From CAKOSP01 sp964549115 (lineage in GTDB: Bacteria > Bacillota_I > Bacilli_A > RF39 > UBA660), in assembly GCA_964549115.1 (NCBI GenBank), contig CAZJTX010000004.1, positions 1-36,729 on the forward strand: DNA of 36,729 bases, given 5' to 3'. The translations under genes were made by a program, and so were the position numbers. The notes under the pieces were generated by a model. That model saw only the letters and a list, made by a program, of their open reading frames with translations. It was not told the DNA's origin and did no database searches. This document shows positions 33,493 to 36,729 of the stretch, in pieces (the stretch's first letter is position 1; each line of letters starts with the position of its first letter).

Positions 33493-33527
33493 TACAAAAA
33501 ACTAAGTATTATTTAACTACTTAGTTT
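33493..33527 (-). terminator. Terminator of tRNA-Met
   Basis: Minus-strand 10-bp stem AAACTAAGTA / TACTTAGTTT, 9-base loop, then TTTGTA; together with the stem this gives six consecutive T. Confidence 0.75.
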
Positions 33528-33558
33528 ATTATACTTATTCAATAGAATAATTATTATT

Positions 33559-33635
33559 TGGTAGCGACGGAGGGGATCGAACCCCCGACCTATCGGGTAT
33601 GAACCGATCGCTCTAGCCAGCTGAGCTACATCGCC
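33559..33635 (-). tRNA. tRNA-Met(CAU), elongator type
   Basis: Acceptor GGCGATG pairs with CGTCGCT (one G-U), D-arm GCTCAGCTGGCTAGAGC, anticodon loop TTCATAC (anticodon CAT), T-arm GGGGGTTCGATCCCC, CCA encoded at 33559-33561. It is close to Bacillus elongator tRNA-Met; it lacks the initiator features and does not resemble tRNA-Ile2. Confidence 0.94.
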
Positions 33636-33654
33636 ATTAAAAATAAGCATCATT

Positions 33655-33683
33655 AATATACCAAATATATATCATTTTGGCAA
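33655..33683 (-). promoter_or_regulatory. Promoter of tRNA-Met
   Basis: TTGCCA, exact 17-bp spacer, TATATT on the minus strand. It sits inside an inverted repeat AAAATAAGC (33640-33648) / GCTTATTTT (33693-33701). Confidence 0.65.
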
Positions 33684-33706
33684 TAGATAATGGCTTATTT
33701 TAATTA

Positions 33707-33973
33707 TTATTTTGCTGGGGTTGTATATTTGTCACATGTTAGATGAACTTCTGTCTCATGTTCTCCCTTTTGCTTACCTTCATCATCTAATTCCAACTTA
33801 ATTAAAACATAAGAATCTTCTTTATTACACTTTGCATCAATATATTTAGAAACATCCATCTTAGCTTCTTCTAAAGCGGCAATTGTAACTTTATGAGTAT
33901 TTATACCAGTTATATATCCTTTGATATTATCTTCATAGTACTTTGTTGCTGCATCTCCTAAATCCTTTTCCAA
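33707..33973 (-). pseudogene. Out-of-frame 3' segment behind the surface protein gene
   Basis: An open stretch of 88 codons, shifted by one base against the surface-protein gene and overlapping its end. It has no start with a binding site, and the frame is closed by a TGA about four codons before the TTG at 33973. The product is hydrophilic with two cysteines (DAKCNKED and HLTCDKY) and looks like the C-terminal part of a secreted or pilin-like protein: KYYEDNIKGYITGINTHKV, then ALEEAKMDVSKYI. It could be the tail of the surface protein thrown out of frame, or the end of a different gene fused by a deletion. Confidence 0.5.
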
Positions 33974-35168
33974 CTTCAGGCATCATAATACCAGTCTTAT
34001 CATTAGCAAAGACTTTAGTAAATTCAAAGTCTACTGTAATTACTTTTTCATATACAGTAATCGTAGGATTCAAATTATTTTCAGTTATTTCAAAATGATA
34101 TTTAGTAGGATCTAGCAAATAACCTTCAGAAGCAATTTCTTCTAATAAATAAAACTTACCAAGTGTAGGTAAATAATCTGATGTGTTTTTTCCCATTGTA
34201 TTTGTTGTAACACTTCCTACTCTTGTTCCATCTTCTTTAAATATTCCGTATTTAGCTCCGTTTAATTTAGCTTCACCTTGTGGTTCATTTAAATTAGTGT
34301 CTTTATCTTTTTTATCTATAGTAACTCTTCCACCGATTACTTTTATAGTAACTTTAGTTTTAACTGGGTCATAAGTTCCAACTCTCATAACATCTTGTGA
34401 ATGGTTTGAGAAATAAACTACTGGAGGAGTATCATATTTTGTTGCGTTCTTTTCTAAGTTAATAGTACCTGTTCCAATTCCAGTAGCTGTTATCTTTAAT
34501 TGATTATTTGTTATAGTCGCATTTACATTAGAAGTATTTACTACTCTATAATCTTTTAAGACATTATTTAAATCATTTAATGTAACTGATTGTCCCATTG
34601 GGATAGTTATATCATCATTAAATTTAGGTACTTTATAATGATTGTTTACTAGTTGATTTATTTCAGCTATTTCTGAAGCATAGGTATTAACTCTATTACC
34701 ATTTAATGAATCAGTAAAATATATGTCTGACTCAGGATTAGTTGTATTCCAAATCATAACTTGAGTTATTGAATACCACTTATGTTCTGAATGATTATAT
34801 CCATTTTGATCATACCCATATCCATAATAAGCAAGCAATGAGACTCTATCCCATTGAGCTTGTGATAATCCAAGTACTGTAGCATAGTCTTCTCTTGCTA
34901 CATTATAATATGGAAGATTATTATCTATATCTACATATGGTTGAAGACAATAAACAAACTTGTTATCATGACTTCTTCTTAAGAATCTACCTTGTTGGTA
35001 TTTGGTATATCCATCTGGCTTAACTTTTTTAATATATACACCTGATATATATTCACTAGGCCAAATTGCTTGACCAGTGTACTGTTCAGCATGTACTGTT
35101 TCAGCACTAAATATTGCCAATAAAAAAAGTATGCTAAACATCGCATACTTCATAAATTTTCTTTTCAT
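33933..35168 (-). CDS. Thioester-domain/Cna-B surface protein with disrupted C-terminus
   Basis: 411 residues. Signal peptide (1-27, cleaved near VHA), then a thioester adhesin domain: Cys74 in FVYCLQPY and Gln136 in YSITQVMIW are the two residues that form the internal thioester used for covalent binding to host surfaces. A middle beta region (about 180-270) leads to a Cna-B/SpaA-type domain (about 280-370) with a likely isopeptide lysine in TIDKKDKD and glutamate in YLLEE. The frame ends soon after a second beta segment, in GFRRCSNKVL, with no LPXTG motif or membrane anchor, so the protein would be released or non-functional. AAGGAATTAAA precedes the ATG. Confidence 0.85.
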   Translation of the reverse strand: MKRKFMKYAMFSILFLLAIFSAETVHAEQYTGQAIWPSEYISGVYIKKVKPDGYTKYQQGRFLRRSHDNKFVYCLQPYVDIDNNLPYYNVAREDYATVLGLSQAQWDRVSLLAYYGYGYDQNGYNHSEHKWYSITQVMIWNTTNPESDIYFTDSLNGNRVNTYASEIAEINQLVNNHYKVPKFNDDITIPMGQSVTLNDLNNVLKDYRVVNTSNVNATITNNQLKITATGIGTGTINLEKNATKYDTPPVVYFSNHSQDVMRVGTYDPVKTKVTIKVIGGRVTIDKKDKDTNLNEPQGEAKLNGAKYGIFKEDGTRVGSVTTNTMGKNTSDYLPTLGKFYLLEEIASEGYLLDPTKYHFEITENNLNPTITVYEKVITVDFEFTKVFANDKTGIMMPEVGKGFRRCSNKVL

Positions 35169-35181
35169 TTTAATTCCTTTC

Positions 35182-35739
35182 TTATTTAACTATTTTGAGC
35201 ATTTCTCCTAAATAAGCACCAGAATAACTATTTATTGTATAACAAGAAAAACTTACTATATCTTCTAAAGCATTTCCATAATTTATACATGCTTGTCTAG
35301 TTTGTTCATAAGTAATATACTCTGTAATTGAAAAATCCACTGTAGCCCAAGACCACATTGGTTTATTATAATAATCACTTTCACTTATTCCCAAATCAGA
35401 CCAAGCTGTTTGTTCAGTTGTTTTTTCTTTATCATATGTAGGTTTTTCTGTTATAGGTTTATTTTCTTTTAATTGATCAGACTCACTGACAATATTGCTC
35501 TCCATATAGTTTTGGTTACTATTGTCACGAACGTTATCAATAATATTAATGTTGCTAGTGATATTTTCACTATTTTCTGTAATAGGCTCATTTAAATCAC
35601 TTCCTTCTTTTTCTTCTATCTCTTCATTTATTAAAGTTGTTTCAAACTTTTTAGAGTCCTTTTTAAATACGTTAATGTAAATAAAACTCGATCCTATAAA
35701 TAAAGATAATAAAAGTAGAAGACTTATAATTTTTTTCAT
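35182..35739 (-). CDS. Hypothetical exported protein
   Basis: 185 residues from the ATG at 35739 (MKKIISLLLLLSLFIGSSF), behind AGAGG. A signal peptide or membrane anchor is followed by a low-complexity Glu/Asn/Ser linker (about 30-110), then a compact C-terminal part with WSDLGISESDYYNKPMWSW and two cysteines (RQACINYG and SFSCYTI). No family recognised. It lies 54 bases after the ParB-like gene and 13 bases before the surface-protein gene, so all three probably form one operon. Confidence 0.75.
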   Translation of the reverse strand: MKKIISLLLLLSLFIGSSFIYINVFKKDSKKFETTLINEEIEEKEGSDLNEPITENSENITSNINIIDNVRDNSNQNYMESNIVSESDQLKENKPITEKPTYDKEKTTEQTAWSDLGISESDYYNKPMWSWATVDFSITEYITYEQTRQACINYGNALEDIVSFSCYTINSYSGAYLGEMLKIVK

Positions 35740-35792
35740 TATAATACCTCTTACTAACATTTTATATTTTAAGAAAATAACAGTCAAATGTG

Positions 35793-36680
35793 CTAAATAT
35801 CTACTTCATGGGTATCACCCCTTTCTTTATCATTATTCTTAGAGTAACTTTGAATAGCTTTAATAATATAATCTTCTATTCTGTAATCTTTTAAATTTTT
35901 AGGTAAAGCCTCTTTAATTCTTCTTTCATTAAAACTTATTCTTTTTTCTTGATTAGGTTTTTCTTCCAAAAAAATAGATTCTAATTTCTTAAAATCTAAT
36001 TTGTTTGTTTCACTTAATTTTCTTATTCTTTTAGATTGAACAAAAGATGGAGTTGCATCTTGATAAGTTATTTCTTGATAAACTTTATGTTGATCATCAG
36101 CTGATAAATAAGATAACTCTACAGCTGGTCTTATTCCCATTGTAATAGCAGCTCTTTTATCTTTTAAGACTGTATCATCTACTAAGCTTAGTAATTCCGG
36201 TATTAACTCTGTAAGCCTTATATAACGTCTTATTTGTTCTCTGCTTTCTCCAACTTGCTCACTCAATTCTTCAATTGATAACTTCTGCTCCACTGGTGTA
36301 GAAGTTAGATCATTTCTGACACCTTGATTTTTCATAGCTTTATATTTCATTTTATAAGCAAATGCTTTTTCACTTGGTAATATTTTATCTCTTTGTAAGT
36401 TTGAATCAACCATAATAATAGTAGCTTCTTCATCTGAAAGATCTTTAATAATACTTGGTATTTCTTTTATACCTAGTTCATCTGATATTTTCTTTCTTCT
36501 ATGACCTGATATCATTTCATATTCATCATCATTTTTCTTTCTTAAAATTACTGGTATTAAAACTCCATTATTAGTAATACTTTCTTTTAGTTCTTTGTAG
36601 TTTTGATCCTCAATAATTTTAAATGGATGATTTGGAAAGTCATGTATCTTCTTTATATCTACACTTTCTATTTTATCCAT
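35793..36680 (-). CDS. ParB/Spo0J-family DNA-binding protein
   Basis: 295 residues. The N-terminal ParB/sulfiredoxin domain has SGHRRKKISDELGIKEIP (the GxRRxxA-like box, about 58-75) and NLQRDKILPSEKAFAYKMKY; the central helix-turn-helix is LSIEELSEQVGESREQIRRY (about 134-153). Proteins of this size with a degenerate C-terminus are typical of plasmids and integrative conjugative elements; chromosomal ParB normally sits beside ParA near the origin, which is not seen here, although the upstream gene is outside the window. AGGAGG lies seven bases before the ATG. It leads the operon with the two exported proteins. Confidence 0.88.
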   Translation of the reverse strand: MDKIESVDIKKIHDFPNHPFKIIEDQNYKELKESITNNGVLIPVILRKKNDDEYEMISGHRRKKISDELGIKEIPSIIKDLSDEEATIIMVDSNLQRDKILPSEKAFAYKMKYKAMKNQGVRNDLTSTPVEQKLSIEELSEQVGESREQIRRYIRLTELIPELLSLVDDTVLKDKRAAITMGIRPAVELSYLSADDQHKVYQEITYQDATPSFVQSKRIRKLSETNKLDFKKLESIFLEEKPNQEKRISFNERRIKEALPKNLKDYRIEDYIIKAIQSYSKNNDKERGDTHEVDI

Positions 36681-36703
36681 TTTATACCTCCTATTTTATT
36701 GCA

Positions 36704-36729
36704 TAAAAAAAGATGTATTTAAACATCAT
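36704..36729 (-). terminator. Terminator of an upstream gene outside the window
   Basis: Minus-strand stem GATGT / ACATC with a 6-base loop and seven T, 24 bases before the ParB-like ATG. Confidence 0.6.

Noticed and set aside
33559..33635. tRNA-Met as attachment site of the neighbouring element
   Set aside because: The ParB/surface-protein operon lies on the 5' side of the tRNA, and no repeat of the tRNA 3' end is seen in the window.

Overview
The window is a very AT-rich, low-GC Gram-positive-type chromosome segment. Its genes use AGGAGG-type ribosome binding sites, TTGACA/TATAAT promoters and U-tract hairpin terminators. TGA behaves as a stop, for example at the end of the YbjQ-like gene, so standard bacterial code 11 fits. 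The content (ComEA/ComEC, FtsW, SMC with shortened arms, LTA-synthase-like protein, an alanine T-box, a compact alanyl-tRNA synthetase, RbgA) suggests an uncultured, reduced-genome Firmicute (Bacilli, RF39/Erysipelotrichales/Mollicutes-like gut lineage). This placement is inference from gene content; no marker was searched.

Layout. 1-3300 (minus): comEC (cut by the window edge), comEA and ftsW. 3300-3960 (plus): peptide deformylase, divergent from ftsW across a long nested DNA dyad. 3976-7543 (minus): smc and rnc. 7644-8840 (plus): yidD, a ZnuA-like lipoprotein whose metal-binding histidines are gone, and tRNA-Ser(GCU). 8917-11353 (minus): tRNA-Ile/tRNA-Glu, small membrane proteins, a YbjQ protein and two related helical proteins. 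This stretch holds two nearly identical 49-bp hairpin cassettes, each with its own promoter and U-tract, which look like two copies of a small RNA gene. 11587-15262: a small membrane protein (plus), then a polysaccharide deacetylase and an ABC-2 exporter (minus).

15346-25729 (minus) is a dense housekeeping block. A P-loop kinase and alaS sit behind a T-box leader with a GCU (Ala) specifier. Upstream lies a tightly overlapping chain: rbgA, rnhB, LtaS-like synthase, topA, a condensation-fold acyltransferase and a zinc-ribbon membrane protein.

25774-36729 is accessory. It holds a large serine recombinase with the remnant of a second one directly upstream; a plus-strand glycosylation cassette (GT2, DUF2304, GtrA, large GT-C-like membrane protein); a MacB-type ABC transporter; tRNA-Met(CAU); and a ParB-like protein, a secreted protein and a thioester/Cna-B surface protein that ends in an apparent frameshift or junction. 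The ParB/surface-protein set looks like the edge of an integrative element, but no boundary could be proven.

How the genes work together: the core is envelope growth and division (FtsW, LtaS-like, deacetylase), chromosome and RNA maintenance (SMC, TopA, RNase III, RNase HII), ribosome and translation functions (RbgA, Def, AlaRS, tRNAs) and DNA uptake (ComEA/ComEC). The accessory end adds surface glycosylation and adhesion.
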